This document shows, one piece after another, positions 7,037 through 15,794 of a stretch of DNA of 42,732 bases (positions within the stretch are counted from its first letter, which is position 1; the number at the start of each line of letters is the position of its first letter). The stretch lies in assembly GCF_018130695.1 (NCBI RefSeq), contig NZ_JAFCJX010000047.1, forward strand, positions 1 through 42,732, in the 5' to 3' direction. The notes below the pieces were generated by a model. It was not told where the DNA came from. It made no database searches and worked only from the letters and a program-made list of their open reading frames with translations. Source of the stretch: Bradyrhizobium jicamae. Lineage in GTDB: Bacteria > Pseudomonadota > Alphaproteobacteria > Rhizobiales > Xanthobacteraceae. The translations under genes and the position numbers were made by a program.

Positions 7037-8806
7037 TTATCCGGTTCGCGCGACGCTGCCCTGCGCCGAGCCGCGCGACAGCCAGTTGGCGCCGCCGATG
7101 AGCACGCCGAGCAGCACGGTCTGCACCAAACTAAAGGCGGCTGTCTTGCCGAGATTGCCGCCCTCGTAATAGTCGAGCAGCAACACCGACATCACCATGG
7201 TGTTGCTGGTGTAGAGGAACAGCGACGAGCCGAGCTCGCGGATCGCCAGCACGAACAGCAAGGTCATCGAGGCCAGGACGCCCGGCCGCGCCAGCGGCAG
7301 CACGATGGTCCTGATGGTGCCGAGCATGCCCTTGCCGCAGACCCAGGCGGCTTCCTCGAGCTCGCGATGGATCTGCAGGAACGAGGTCGACAGCGCCTTG
7401 ACGGTATCGGGCATGAAGCGCGCAATGAAGGCGAGCGCCAGGATCCACACCGTGCCGTAGAGGCCGCCGGGCACGCCGATCCAGGCCCAGAGATAGGCAA
7501 CGCCGACCACGAGGCCGGGAATCGCGACCGGCAGCGTCGAGATCAAATCGATCGCACGCCGGCCCTTCACCTGGGTACGATGGATGGTGTAGCCGATCGC
7601 AAACGCCAGCGCGCCGCCGACCACGGCGGTGACCACGCCGACCTCGACCGCGTTGTAGATCGAGCGGATCGTGAGCGGATTGTCGAAGATGCTTTCGAAA
7701 TGGACCAGCGAATATTGCCGCATGTCGAACAGGCTGGCGACGTCGCGGATGAACATGAATTTGCGGAACGCCGCGACAATCAGCGCCAGCGACGGCAGCA
7801 CCACGACGACGAGCAGATAGACGATACCGATGCCGAAAGTGAGCCAGCGCCAGTGGCCGAGATCGAGGCTGCGCGGCCGGAATGCCTTGCCGGCGACCGT
7901 GGTGTAGCTGCGCCCGCTCAGCACTTTCTGCTGCAGATAGACCAGCAGGCCCGTCACCACCATCAGGATGATCGCGACCGCAGCCGCGGTGTTGTAGAGC
8001 GGCGGCGACCAGTTGGTCAGCTTGAAGATGTAGGTGGTGAGCACGCTGAGATTGGTCGGCGCGCCCAGCACCGCCGGAATGCCGTAGATGCCGAGCATCA
8101 CGATGAAGGACAGCAGCATGCCCGAGACGATCGCCGGCATGATCAACGGGAACGTCACCGTGAACAGCGTCGCGAACGCGCTGGCGCCGGAGATCTCGGC
8201 GGCCTCCTCCAGGCTCGGATCCATGTTCCGTAGCGCCGACGAGGTGAACATGTAGACATAGGGCGCGTAATAGATGCCGAACACGAAGACGAGGCCCCAC
8301 ATCGAATAGAAGTCGACGCGGAAATCAGATCCCATCCATTTGAACAGGGTGTTGATCAGCCCCGTCTTCGGCGAACCGAGAATGGCCCAGGCGACGCCCG
8401 CGACCAGTGGCGGCGCGAACAGCGGCAGGATGCTGGCGGCGGCGATGAAGCCCTTGAACGGCGTATTGGTGCGCACCACGATCCAGGAGAAGAACAGCCC
8501 GATCGCCACCGCAATCGCGGTGCCGCCGCCGCAGGCGATCAGCGTATTGAGCAGGGCCTCGCCGACATTCGGGTTCGCCAGCACGGTGAGGAAATTGCCG
8601 ATCGAGAGTCCGCTCAGGCTGACGCCATCGACCACCGGGTTGGTGTTGGTCAGCGCCCCCAGCAGCAGCATGAAGACGGGATAGATCACCAGGAAGGTCA
8701 GGATCGCGAGCAGGGCTCCGACCCACAGGCCGGTGAGCAGGCGCCGGCGAGTTCCCTCACCAGCGCCCCGCGAGACGTCGCTGCGCCGGTCCGCCTGTCC
8801 GTGCAA
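7037..8806 (-). CDS. ABC transporter permease, two fused FbpB-type domains
   Basis: 589 residues with about 12 transmembrane segments and two BPD_transp_1 units. The first EAA-like loop reads LEEAAEISGASAFATLFTVT (about residues 205-225) and the second LEEAAWVCGKGMLGTIRTIV (about 495-515). Two-domain permeases of this length serve Fe3+-, 2-aminoethylphosphonate- and thiamine-type importers. Start is TTG 8806: GGAGG at 8816-8820 lies 9 nt upstream and no ATG occurs before the first membrane segment. It heads the operon permease, binding protein, ATPase (gaps 21 and 22 nt). Confidence 0.9.
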   Translation of the reverse strand: MHGQADRRSDVSRGAGEGTRRRLLTGLWVGALLAILTFLVIYPVFMLLLGALTNTNPVVDGVSLSGLSIGNFLTVLANPNVGEALLNTLIACGGGTAIAVAIGLFFSWIVVRTNTPFKGFIAAASILPLFAPPLVAGVAWAILGSPKTGLINTLFKWMGSDFRVDFYSMWGLVFVFGIYYAPYVYMFTSSALRNMDPSLEEAAEISGASAFATLFTVTFPLIMPAIVSGMLLSFIVMLGIYGIPAVLGAPTNLSVLTTYIFKLTNWSPPLYNTAAAVAIILMVVTGLLVYLQQKVLSGRSYTTVAGKAFRPRSLDLGHWRWLTFGIGIVYLLVVVVLPSLALIVAAFRKFMFIRDVASLFDMRQYSLVHFESIFDNPLTIRSIYNAVEVGVVTAVVGGALAFAIGYTIHRTQVKGRRAIDLISTLPVAIPGLVVGVAYLWAWIGVPGGLYGTVWILALAFIARFMPDTVKALSTSFLQIHRELEEAAWVCGKGMLGTIRTIVLPLARPGVLASMTLLFVLAIRELGSSLFLYTSNTMVMSVLLLDYYEGGNLGKTAAFSLVQTVLLGVLIGGANWLSRGSAQGSVARTG

Positions 8807-9030
8807 TGCGCTTCCCCTCCTGGCCGCGCTCTGACGTCGCGGTCTTGTATACCAAGCCTAGTCCATCGCCGAGGTGGCGCAAGCTAGCCGAAAGTCGGCG
8901 GCTGATATGCCGCGGAAGATCGCCTTTCGCATATGCATCATGCAGCGGTGCCGGTGGGGTCCGCGGCATCGTCGGTGTACAGCCCTTCTAGAAGGGCGGC
9001 ATCGCGCCGCCGGACGGAGAATCGTTCACA
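8807..9030. other. Divergent promoter region, ABC importer / MFS exporter
   Basis: 224 bp between two divergent genes. Apart from the GTATAC-containing inverted repeat at 8844-8856 and the ribosome site at 8816-8820, no coding or RNA element was recognised. Small open frames here look like chance. Confidence 0.6.
8844..8856. promoter_or_regulatory. Possible operator CTTG-N5-CAAG
   Basis: CTTGTATACCAAG has perfect CTTG/CAAG arms around a 5-nt centre. It lies 38 bp before the TTG start of the importer operon. The form resembles GntR/FadR-type operators (TTGTATACAA-like). It differs from the nicotinate-locus operators described below outside the GTATAC core. Confidence 0.3.
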
Positions 9031-10428
9031 ATGCTGGATACGGTCGCGGCGAAGGTGGTCTCTCCGCCTGTCATGGACGGCCTGCCGCCGGAACGCCGCC
9101 GCTGGGCGGTGGCCGCGATCTTCACGGCGCTGGCGATGGCCTCGCTCGATACCGCGATTGCCAACATCGCCCTGCCCGCGATCGCGAGCGACCTTCACGT
9201 CAGCCCGGCCGAGGTGGTCTGGGTGGTCAACGTCTATCAGATTGCGCTGGTCGCGACCTTGCTGCCGCTCGGCGCGCTCGGCGAGATCGTCGGCCATCAG
9301 CGCATCTATCTCGGCGGTCTCTTGCTGTTCACGCTGGCGTCACTCGGCTGTGCGCTCGCATGGTCGCTGCCGAGCCTGCTGGTGGCGCGCACGCTGCAAG
9401 GGCTCGGCGCCAGCGGGCTGATGAGCGTCAACACCGCGCTGGTGCGCTTCGTCTATCCGAGCCGCATGCTCGGCCGCGGTCTTGGCCACAACGCACTGGT
9501 GGTCGGTACCGCCTTCACGCTGGGACCGACGATCGCATCCAGCATCCTCGCCTTTGGTCCATGGCCCTGGCTGTTCGCGGTCAACCTACCCTTCGGCGTG
9601 ATCGCGCTCGTGATCGGCATGAGGACGCTGCCGGCAACGCCACGCGCCACCCATGGCTTCGACTTCACCAGCGCCGCACTCGCCTCGATCTGCCTCGGCC
9701 TCTTCATCATCGGGATTGGCAGCGGTGCCCACAAGACGTCACCGCCGCTGGTGATCGCCGAGCTCGTCGGCGCGCTCGTCGTCGGCTGGATCCTGACCCG
9801 ACGGCAGGCCGACCATCCGGCGCCGATGCTGCCGATCGATCTGTTTCGTCGTCCAATCTTCGCGCTCTCGGCAGCGACCGCGGTCTGCTCATTCGCTGTG
9901 CAGGGCCTCGCCTTCGTCTCGCTGCCGTTCTACTTCGAGGACGTGCTGCATCGCTCGCAGGTCGAGACCGGCTTCTTCCTGACGCCTTGGCCGCTGGTGG
10001 TTGCCATCATGGCGCCGATTGGCGGTCGGCTCTCGGACCGTTACCCCGTCGGTATTCTCGGCAGCATCGGCATGCTGCTGCTCGGCTTCGGCATGGTGCT
10101 GCTCGCGACCCTGCCCGCGGAGCCCGGCGTCGCCAACATCGTTTGGCGCATGGTGATCTGCGGCATCGGCTTCGGGTTCTTCCAGACACCGAACATGCGG
10201 GCGATCATGTCGAGCGCCCCGACCCATCGCAGCGGCGGCGCCAGCGGCATCGTCGCGACGGCACGATTGACCGGCCAGACCACGGGTGCAGCGCTCGCCG
10301 CACTGTGCTTCGCGCTGGCCGGCCATGAGGGCGCAACATGGGCGCTGGCACTCGGCGCAGGATTTGCGGTGCTCGGCAGCGTAATGAGCGTATCGCGGCT
10401 GGCGTTTACACAGAAGCCAAAGGCATGA
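9031..10428 (+). CDS. MFS transporter, DHA2 (drug:H+ antiporter) type
   Basis: 465 residues, about 14 hydrophobic segments. The first helix carries LDTAIANIALPAIASDL, the family-specific D1 motif of 14-helix QacA/EmrB exporters, and LGALGEIVGHQRIYLGG (about 75-95) fits motif A. The C-terminal half has the usual LPFYFEDVLHRS and GGRLSDRYPVG loops. It probably exports a drug-like or metabolic compound by proton antiport. No periplasmic adaptor (EmrA/HlyD type) lies alongside, so it would act alone or with a distant partner. Start ATG 9031 has only a weak upstream purine run. Confidence 0.88.
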   Translation: MLDTVAAKVVSPPVMDGLPPERRRWAVAAIFTALAMASLDTAIANIALPAIASDLHVSPAEVVWVVNVYQIALVATLLPLGALGEIVGHQRIYLGGLLLFTLASLGCALAWSLPSLLVARTLQGLGASGLMSVNTALVRFVYPSRMLGRGLGHNALVVGTAFTLGPTIASSILAFGPWPWLFAVNLPFGVIALVIGMRTLPATPRATHGFDFTSAALASICLGLFIIGIGSGAHKTSPPLVIAELVGALVVGWILTRRQADHPAPMLPIDLFRRPIFALSAATAVCSFAVQGLAFVSLPFYFEDVLHRSQVETGFFLTPWPLVVAIMAPIGGRLSDRYPVGILGSIGMLLLGFGMVLLATLPAEPGVANIVWRMVICGIGFGFFQTPNMRAIMSSAPTHRSGGASGIVATARLTGQTTGAALAALCFALAGHEGATWALALGAGFAVLGSVMSVSRLAFTQKPKA

Positions 10429-10580
10429 CGGCCATGCCGCACGCGCAGTACGGCCCAACACCGCGCCATCAATTTTCTTCCCGTATCGCAAACGCATATT
10501 CTTGATTTGAACCGCTCCGGTTTCGAGTCCAACATCGCGCCGAAGTTCGATCGGAGGATCGGACAGATCAGGGGACCGCG

Positions 10581-11030
10581 ATGGCAAACCTCACTATCAA
10601 TGGCAAAACAATCAATGTGGATGTCGAGGACGACACGCCGCTGCTTTGGGCGATTCGTGAGAACGTTGGACTGACGGGAACGAAATATGGCTGCGGCATC
10701 GCACAATGCGGCGCATGCACCGTCCATATCGACGGCGTCGCGATGCGCTCCTGCGGCGTGACCGTCAGCGAAGCCGCCGGCAAGCAGATCACCACCATCG
10801 AAGGCCTCGGCGCCAACGGCGCCCTGCACAAGGTGCAGCAGGCCTGGATCGCCAATGACGTCCCGCAATGCGGCTATTGCCAGAGCGGCATGATCATGGC
10901 CGTGGCGGCGCTGCTCAAGGAGAAGCCGAAGCCGACCGACGACGACATCAACGAGGCCATCACCAATATCTGCCGTTGCGGCACCTTCCAGCAGGTGCGC
11001 GAGGCGATCCATGCTGCCGCAAGCGCGTGA
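10581..11030 (+). CDS. 2Fe-2S subunit of a molybdenum hydroxylase (IorA-like)
   Basis: 149 residues. The plant-type [2Fe-2S] cluster is bound by C38, C43, C46 and C58 (YGCGIAQCGACTVHIDG); the second cluster by C97, C100, C131 and C133 (QCGYCQSGM, ICRCGTF). This is the complete small subunit of the xanthine oxidase family, which passes electrons from the molybdenum centre. AGGGGA (10570-10575) precedes ATG 10581. The large subunit follows after 10 nt. It has no signal peptide and is probably exported folded with its Tat-tagged partner. Confidence 0.93.
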   Translation: MANLTINGKTINVDVEDDTPLLWAIRENVGLTGTKYGCGIAQCGACTVHIDGVAMRSCGVTVSEAAGKQITTIEGLGANGALHKVQQAWIANDVPQCGYCQSGMIMAVAALLKEKPKPTDDDINEAITNICRCGTFQQVREAIHAAASA

Positions 11031-11040
11031 GGGGGCGGCC

Positions 11041-13221
11041 ATGAATCAGCACGTCAAGCTCAACCGCCGCGCCTTCGTCATCGGCACCGCGACCGCGGGT
11101 GCCGGCCTCGCGATCGGCCTTGACCTTCCCTTTGGCGGTCCGACCGTGGTGCGCGCCGCCGACGGCTCGCCTGAAGTGAATGCCTGGGTCGTGATCCGGC
11201 CCGACGACACCGTGGTGATCCGCATCGCCCGCTCCGAAATGGGCCAGGGCAGCCTCACCGGCCTCGCCCAGCTCGTCGCCGAGGAGCTGGAATGCGACTG
11301 GTCGAAAGTGACCACCGAATATCCGACGCCCGGCCAAAGCGTCGCCCGCAAGCGCGCCTGGGGCGATTTCTCCACCGGCGGCAGCCGCGGCATCCGCTCC
11401 TCGCAGGACTATGTCCGCAAGGGCGGCGCCACCGCGCGCGTGATGCTGATCCAGGCAGCGGCGAACGAGTGGAAAGTGCCGGCCTCCGAATGCACGGCCT
11501 CCAACAGCGTCATCACCCACACGCCATCGGGCAAGACCACGACCTACGGCAAGGTGGTGGAAGCCGCCGCGAAGCTCGAGCCGCCGGCCGACGTCAAGCT
11601 GAAGGACCCGAAGGACTGGAAGATCGCCGGCAAGGGCGTGAAGCGTCTCGACACCGTCGACAAGACCACGGGTGCGATGACCTACGGCATCGACGTCAAG
11701 CTGCCGGGCATGCTGAACGCCGCGATCAAGGATTGCCCGGTGTTCGGCGGCAAGCTGAAGAGCTTTGACGAAGCCAAGATCGCCAACATGAAGGGCGTCA
11801 AGAAGGTGGTGAAGGTCGGCGACAGCGCCGTCGCCGTCGTCGCCGACACCTGGTGGCACGCCAAGACCGCACTCGAGGCGATGCCGATCGTCTGGGACGA
11901 AGGCGACAACGCAAAAGTCTCCAGCGAGTCGATCGCGAAGTGGCTCACTGAGGGTCTCGACAACGCGCAGCCGGCCTATGTCGGCAACAAGAACGGCGAC
12001 GCGCTCGCTGCCATTGCCGGTGCGGCCAAGAAGGTCGAGGCGGTCTACAGCTATCCCTACCAGAACCACGCCACGATGGAGCCGATGAACGCCACCGTGC
12101 TCTACACGCCGGACAAGTGCGAGGTGTGGTGCGGCACGCAGAACGGCGAAGCGGCGTTCGCCGCGGCGCTGGAGGCCTCCGGCCTGCCCGCCGAAAAGGT
12201 CGACGTGCACAAGCTGATGCTCGGCGGCGGCTTTGGCCGGCGCGGCATGACCGACTATGTGCGGCAGGCGGTTGCGATCGCCAAGCAGATGCCGGGCACG
12301 CCGATCAAGCTGTTGTGGTCGCGCGAAGAGGACATGGCGCACGGCAAGTATCATCCGATCACGCAGTGCAAGCTGACCGGCGCGTTCGATGCCGACAACA
12401 ATCTGGTCGCGCTGCACTACCGGTTGTCTGGCCAGTCCATCCTGTTCTCGGTACGCCCCGAAGCGCTGCAGAACGGCATGGATCCGGCCGCCTTCCAGGG
12501 CGTCGCTCAAACAGGTGAAGCGGCGCTCGGCTACTCCGTGCCGAACCTGCTGGTCGAGCATTCCATGCGCAACCCGCATGTGCCACCGGGCTTCTGGCGC
12601 GGCGTCAATGTCAATCACAACGCGATCTACATGGAATGCTTCATGGACGAGTTGGCCAAGGCCGCAGGCCAGGACCCGCTCGCTTTCCGCCGCAAGCTGA
12701 TGGCGAAAAATCCCAAGCACCTCGCCGTGCTGAACGCCGTGGCCGAGAAGATCGGCTGGGACAAGCCGGCGCCGCAGGGCGTCTATCGCGGCATCGCGCA
12801 GGTGATGGGCTATGGCAGCTATGTCGCCGGCGCCGCAGAAGTCTCGGTGACCGACGGCAGCAAGATCAAGGTGCTGCGCATCGTCGCGTCCACCGACCCC
12901 GGATACGTCGTCAATCCGGCGCAGGTGGAACGGCAGATCGCGGGCTCCTTCGTCTACGGCCTCTCCGCGCTGTTCTACGGCGGCTGCACCGTGAAGGACG
13001 GCCGCATCGAGCAGACCAACTTCGACACCTACAACTCGATGCGCATCAACGAGATGCCAAAGGTGGAATCGGTGATGGTGCCGAGCGGCGGGTTCTGGGG
13101 CGGCGTCGGCGAGCCAACCATCGGCGTCGCGGCGCCGGCGGTGCTCAATGCGTACTTCGCGGCGACGGGCAAGCGGGTGCGTTCGTTCCCGCTGCGCGAC
13201 CAGAATATCTCTTTCGCCTGA
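11041..13221 (+). CDS. Molybdopterin-binding subunit, IorB-like aldehyde/isoquinoline dehydrogenase
   Basis: 726 residues. The N-terminus LNRRAFVIGTATAGAG is a twin-arginine signal, so the enzyme likely works in the periplasm. Family signatures include GGGFGRRGMTDYVRQAVAIA, GFWRGVNVNHN, and near the C-terminus GGVGEPTIGVAAPAVLNA, whose Glu is the catalytic base of the xanthine oxidase family. Start ATG 11041 follows a GAGGGGG run; an upstream in-frame start at 11011 lies inside the small-subunit gene and would spoil the signal. The IorAB label is structural: isoquinoline, aldehydes and other N-heterocycles are all possible. No cytochrome subunit is attached, unlike the second molybdenum hydroxylase at 30281. 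Confidence 0.88.
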   Translation: MNQHVKLNRRAFVIGTATAGAGLAIGLDLPFGGPTVVRAADGSPEVNAWVVIRPDDTVVIRIARSEMGQGSLTGLAQLVAEELECDWSKVTTEYPTPGQSVARKRAWGDFSTGGSRGIRSSQDYVRKGGATARVMLIQAAANEWKVPASECTASNSVITHTPSGKTTTYGKVVEAAAKLEPPADVKLKDPKDWKIAGKGVKRLDTVDKTTGAMTYGIDVKLPGMLNAAIKDCPVFGGKLKSFDEAKIANMKGVKKVVKVGDSAVAVVADTWWHAKTALEAMPIVWDEGDNAKVSSESIAKWLTEGLDNAQPAYVGNKNGDALAAIAGAAKKVEAVYSYPYQNHATMEPMNATVLYTPDKCEVWCGTQNGEAAFAAALEASGLPAEKVDVHKLMLGGGFGRRGMTDYVRQAVAIAKQMPGTPIKLLWSREEDMAHGKYHPITQCKLTGAFDADNNLVALHYRLSGQSILFSVRPEALQNGMDPAAFQGVAQTGEAALGYSVPNLLVEHSMRNPHVPPGFWRGVNVNHNAIYMECFMDELAKAAGQDPLAFRRKLMAKNPKHLAVLNAVAEKIGWDKPAPQGVYRGIAQVMGYGSYVAGAAEVSVTDGSKIKVLRIVASTDPGYVVNPAQVERQIAGSFVYGLSALFYGGCTVKDGRIEQTNFDTYNSMRINEMPKVESVMVPSGGFWGGVGEPTIGVAAPAVLNAYFAATGKRVRSFPLRDQNISFA

Positions 13222-13227
13222 TACAAC

Positions 13228-13264
13228 AGAGCGGCGGCCCACACGGCCGCCGCTCTCCTTTTTT
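13228..13264 (+). terminator. Strong intrinsic terminator after the IorB-like gene
   Basis: A 12-bp GC-rich stem (13228-13239 with 13245-13256) has a 5-nt loop and is followed by CC and six T residues (13259-13264). It begins 7 nt after the iorB-like stop and ends 12 nt before the next start codon at 13276. Confidence 0.9.
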
Positions 13265-13275
13265 GGATTCCATGC

Positions 13276-14547
13276 ATGGCCGTCACGCGTCGACCGACGC
13301 GCAGGGATGTCGTCCGGTCAGCCGCTGCTGTCGCAGCGGTGACGTTGGCATGTCCGTCGCTGGCGCAAGCGTCACCACGCGTCGCCGTGATCGGTGGCGG
13401 CTTTGGCGGGGCGGCCTGCGCGCGGGCGCTGCGGCGGCTCGATGCCGGGCTGCAGGTGACTCTCATTGAGCCGAACAAGATCTTTACCGCCTGCCCCTTC
13501 AGCAATGAGGTCATCGCGGGCCTGCGGGAGCTGACGGAACAGCAATTCACCTATGACAAGGTTGCGGCCGATGGCGTGACGGTGGCCGCGCAGGCTGCCG
13601 TGAAGGTCGACAACCAGGCGCGCACGATCGGTCTCGCCGACGGCAGCACCATTGCTTACGATCGTCTGGTGCTGGCCCCCGGCATCGACATGCGGTTCGA
13701 CGCCCTGCCCGGCTATGACGAGGCGGCCTCACAGAAGATGCCGCACGCCTGGAAGGCCGGCGAGCAGACGTTGCTGCTGCGCAAGCAACTGGAAGCGATG
13801 GACGATGGCGGCACTGTCGCGATCGCGGTCCCCGCCGCTCCCCTGCGCTGCCCACCGGCACCTTATGAGCGCGCGGGCCTGATCGCGCATTATCTGAAGA
13901 CGAAGAAGCCACGCTCGAAGATCCTGATCCTCGACGCCAAGGACAATTACTCGCAGCAAAAGCTGTTCGAGAACGCCTGGAAGGAGCTTTATCCCGGCAT
14001 GATCGAGCGCATCGCGCTGTCACAGGGCGGGCGCGTCACGTCGATCGATCCGGGAACGAACGAGATCGTCACCGACTTCGGCAATTACACCGCACAGGTT
14101 GCCAACATCATTCCGCCGCAGAAGGCCGGCCGCATCGCCGAGATTGCCGGCGCCGCCGACCACACTGGCTGGTGCCCGATCGATCCCGTGACCTTTGCCT
14201 CGAAGCTGCTGCCCAATATCCATGTCATCGGCGACGCCTGCATCGCCGGCGGCATTCCGAAATCGGCGTCCGCGGCGAGCGCGCAAGGCAAGGCCTGTGC
14301 GGCCGCGATCGTGAATGCGCTCGCCGGCAAGGCACCGGATACGCCACGGCTGAACGGCGCCTGCTACAACACGGTCGCGCCGGGCTACGCCTTCTCGCTG
14401 AGGGGAATCTATCAGCCGAAGGATGGCCAGTATGCCGAGGCGGAGGTGGTGACCAGCCCGGTCGATGCGTCGCGCGAGGTGCGTCAGCGCGAAGCCGATG
14501 AAGCACTCGGCTGGTTCAAGGCCATCACGGGAGACGCCTTTGGCTAA
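13276..14547 (+). CDS. soxF: Flavocytochrome c sulfide dehydrogenase-type flavoprotein (SoxF/FccB)
   Basis: 423 residues. TRRDVVRSAAAVAAV is a Tat-like signal, giving a periplasmic FAD protein. The FAD site is VAVIGGGFGGAACARALRR (about 36-54). FTACPFSNEVIAG and APLRCPPAPYERA carry the two cysteines expected for the FccB redox disulfide region, and HVIGDACIAGGIPKS is the second flavin contact. Role: oxidises sulfide or Sox-bound sulfur, passing electrons to a cytochrome such as SoxX or another c-type protein. It leads the sox cluster. No clear ribosome site precedes ATG 13276, and a strong terminator ends only 12 nt upstream. Confidence 0.87.
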   Translation: MAVTRRPTRRDVVRSAAAVAAVTLACPSLAQASPRVAVIGGGFGGAACARALRRLDAGLQVTLIEPNKIFTACPFSNEVIAGLRELTEQQFTYDKVAADGVTVAAQAAVKVDNQARTIGLADGSTIAYDRLVLAPGIDMRFDALPGYDEAASQKMPHAWKAGEQTLLLRKQLEAMDDGGTVAIAVPAAPLRCPPAPYERAGLIAHYLKTKKPRSKILILDAKDNYSQQKLFENAWKELYPGMIERIALSQGGRVTSIDPGTNEIVTDFGNYTAQVANIIPPQKAGRIAEIAGAADHTGWCPIDPVTFASKLLPNIHVIGDACIAGGIPKSASAASAQGKACAAAIVNALAGKAPDTPRLNGACYNTVAPGYAFSLRGIYQPKDGQYAEAEVVTSPVDASREVRQREADEALGWFKAITGDAFG

Positions 14548-14989
14548 CGCGCTACGATCCATGACCAGCGCGGCCATTCTGTTGGCTGTCGTATCTGCCG
14601 CAAGCGCACAGGGCCTGCGGCCCTACGCGGTCGTCGGCGATGCCGTTCCCGACTCGCTGACGGGAACCAGGGGCGATGCGACGCGTGGCCGTGCCCTGAT
14701 CGTGGAACGCACTAGCACTTGCATCCTCTGTCATAACGGCCCATTTCCCGAACAGAAGTCTCAGGGCGATCTGGCGCCGAACCTGTCCGGCAGCGGCAGC
14801 CGCTGGTCGGAAGGGCAATTGCGGTTGCGGCTGGTGGATGCGTCACGTCTCAATGCGACGACGATCATGCCATCGTACTATCGCGTGGATGGCCTCAATC
14901 GTGTCGGCCGATCCTGGCTTGGCAAGCCGATCCTGTCGGCGGAGCAGATTGAGGATATCGTGGCGTATCTGGTGACGCTGCGGGACTAG
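14540..14989 (+). CDS. soxX: Sulfur-oxidising cytochrome c, SoxX
   Basis: 149 residues from a TTG start. One heme site, C61-I-L-C-H65, is followed by LAPNLSGSGSRWSEGQLRLR and TIMPSYYRVDGL, whose Met is the likely axial ligand; these are SoxX landmarks. The leader MANALRSMTSAAILLAVVSA ends at an alanine-rich cleavage site. TTG 14540 is preferred because GGGAG (14529-14533) sits 6 nt before it and it overlaps the soxF stop; ATG 14561 is the alternative and lacks a ribosome site. It partners SoxA to conjugate sulfur to SoxY. Confidence 0.87.
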   Translation: MANALRSMTSAAILLAVVSAASAQGLRPYAVVGDAVPDSLTGTRGDATRGRALIVERTSTCILCHNGPFPEQKSQGDLAPNLSGSGSRWSEGQLRLRLVDASRLNATTIMPSYYRVDGLNRVGRSWLGKPILSAEQIEDIVAYLVTLRD

Positions 14990-14997
14990 GACAGAGA

Positions 14998-15474
14998 ATG
15001 GCGGATACGGACCATACGCGCCGAACATTTTTGGGACTTGCCGGCGGCGCGGCCGTCCTGGGCACTGTCCCTGTTGTGATCGTGCGGCCAGTCGAGGCCA
15101 CACCGGCGATGCTGCAAACGGCGATCCGCAATGTGGTCGGCGAAGCCAATGTGCGGACCGGCAAAGTGAAGCTCGACATTCCGCCGCTGGTCGAGAACGG
15201 CAACACCGTGCCGATGACGGTGAGCGTAGCGAGCCCAATGACCGCGGATGACCACGTGAAGAGCATTCACGTCTTCAACGAGAAGAACCCGCAGCCGAAT
15301 ATCGGCAATTTCCATCTCGGCCCGCACGCCGGCCGCGCGCAGATCTCGACCCGGATTCGCCTCGCCGACAGCCAGAAGGTGGTCGTCATCGCGCGCCTCT
15401 CCGACGACACCTTCTGGTCCGCAACGGTCGATATCGTGGTGACGCTCGCCGCCTGCACCGAGGAGGTGATCTGA
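14998..15474 (+). CDS. soxY: Sulfur carrier protein SoxY, variant C-terminus
   Basis: 158 residues, Tat signal with TRRTFLGLAGGAAVLG. Body motifs such as NTVPMTVSVASPMTADDHVKSIHVFNEKNP and HLGPHAGRAQISTRIRLADSQ fit SoxY. In characterised SoxY the cargo cysteine lies in a C-terminal GGCGG arm; here the end is VTLAACTEEVI with a single Cys153, five residues from the end. The cysteine is kept but the flexible glycine arm is not. The soxZ ribosome site (AGGAGGTGAT) lies inside these last codons, which may constrain but does not explain the change. Confidence 0.85.
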   Translation: MADTDHTRRTFLGLAGGAAVLGTVPVVIVRPVEATPAMLQTAIRNVVGEANVRTGKVKLDIPPLVENGNTVPMTVSVASPMTADDHVKSIHVFNEKNPQPNIGNFHLGPHAGRAQISTRIRLADSQKVVVIARLSDDTFWSATVDIVVTLAACTEEVI

Positions 15475-15794
15475 TGCCGTCCGCCCTGATCAATGTCCCG
15501 CCCAAAGCGAAGCGCGGCGACGTCATCGAGATCAAGACGCTGATGTCGCACATCATGGAAACCGGCTATCGCCACACCGCCTCGGGCGAGGTCGTGCCGC
15601 GCGACATCATCACGAGCTTTGCCTGCCGCTACAACGGCACCGAGATCTTCCGCGCCGATCTTTACCCGGCGATCGCGGCCAATCCGTTCATCTCGTTCTT
15701 CACGACAGCCACCGAGAGCGGCAAGTTCGAATTCGAATGGATCGGCGACAAGGGATTTTCGGAGACCGCGTCCGCCTCGATCACGGTCGAATGA
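15474..15794 (+). CDS. soxZ: Sulfur carrier partner SoxZ
   Basis: 106 residues, the normal SoxZ length, without a signal peptide, as expected for the partner that is exported with SoxY. Motifs: AKRGDVIEIKTLMSHIMETG, and FTTATESGKFEFEWIGDKG near the end, both typical. The start overlaps the soxY stop by one base (TGATG) and has an ideal AGGAGG (15461-15466), so translation is coupled. Confidence 0.93.
   Translation: MPSALINVPPKAKRGDVIEIKTLMSHIMETGYRHTASGEVVPRDIITSFACRYNGTEIFRADLYPAIAANPFISFFTTATESGKFEFEWIGDKGFSETASASITVE

Noticed and set aside
5708..8233. Long plus-strand open frame (841 codons) opposite the ABC importer genes
   Set aside because: It is antisense to three clear genes, its translation is arginine/histidine-rich low-complexity sequence typical of GC-rich shadow frames, and it has no recognisable domain.
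8874..10328. 484-codon frame overlapping the MFS gene on the same strand
   Set aside because: Arginine-rich shadow of the MFS gene, with no membrane segments or family motifs.
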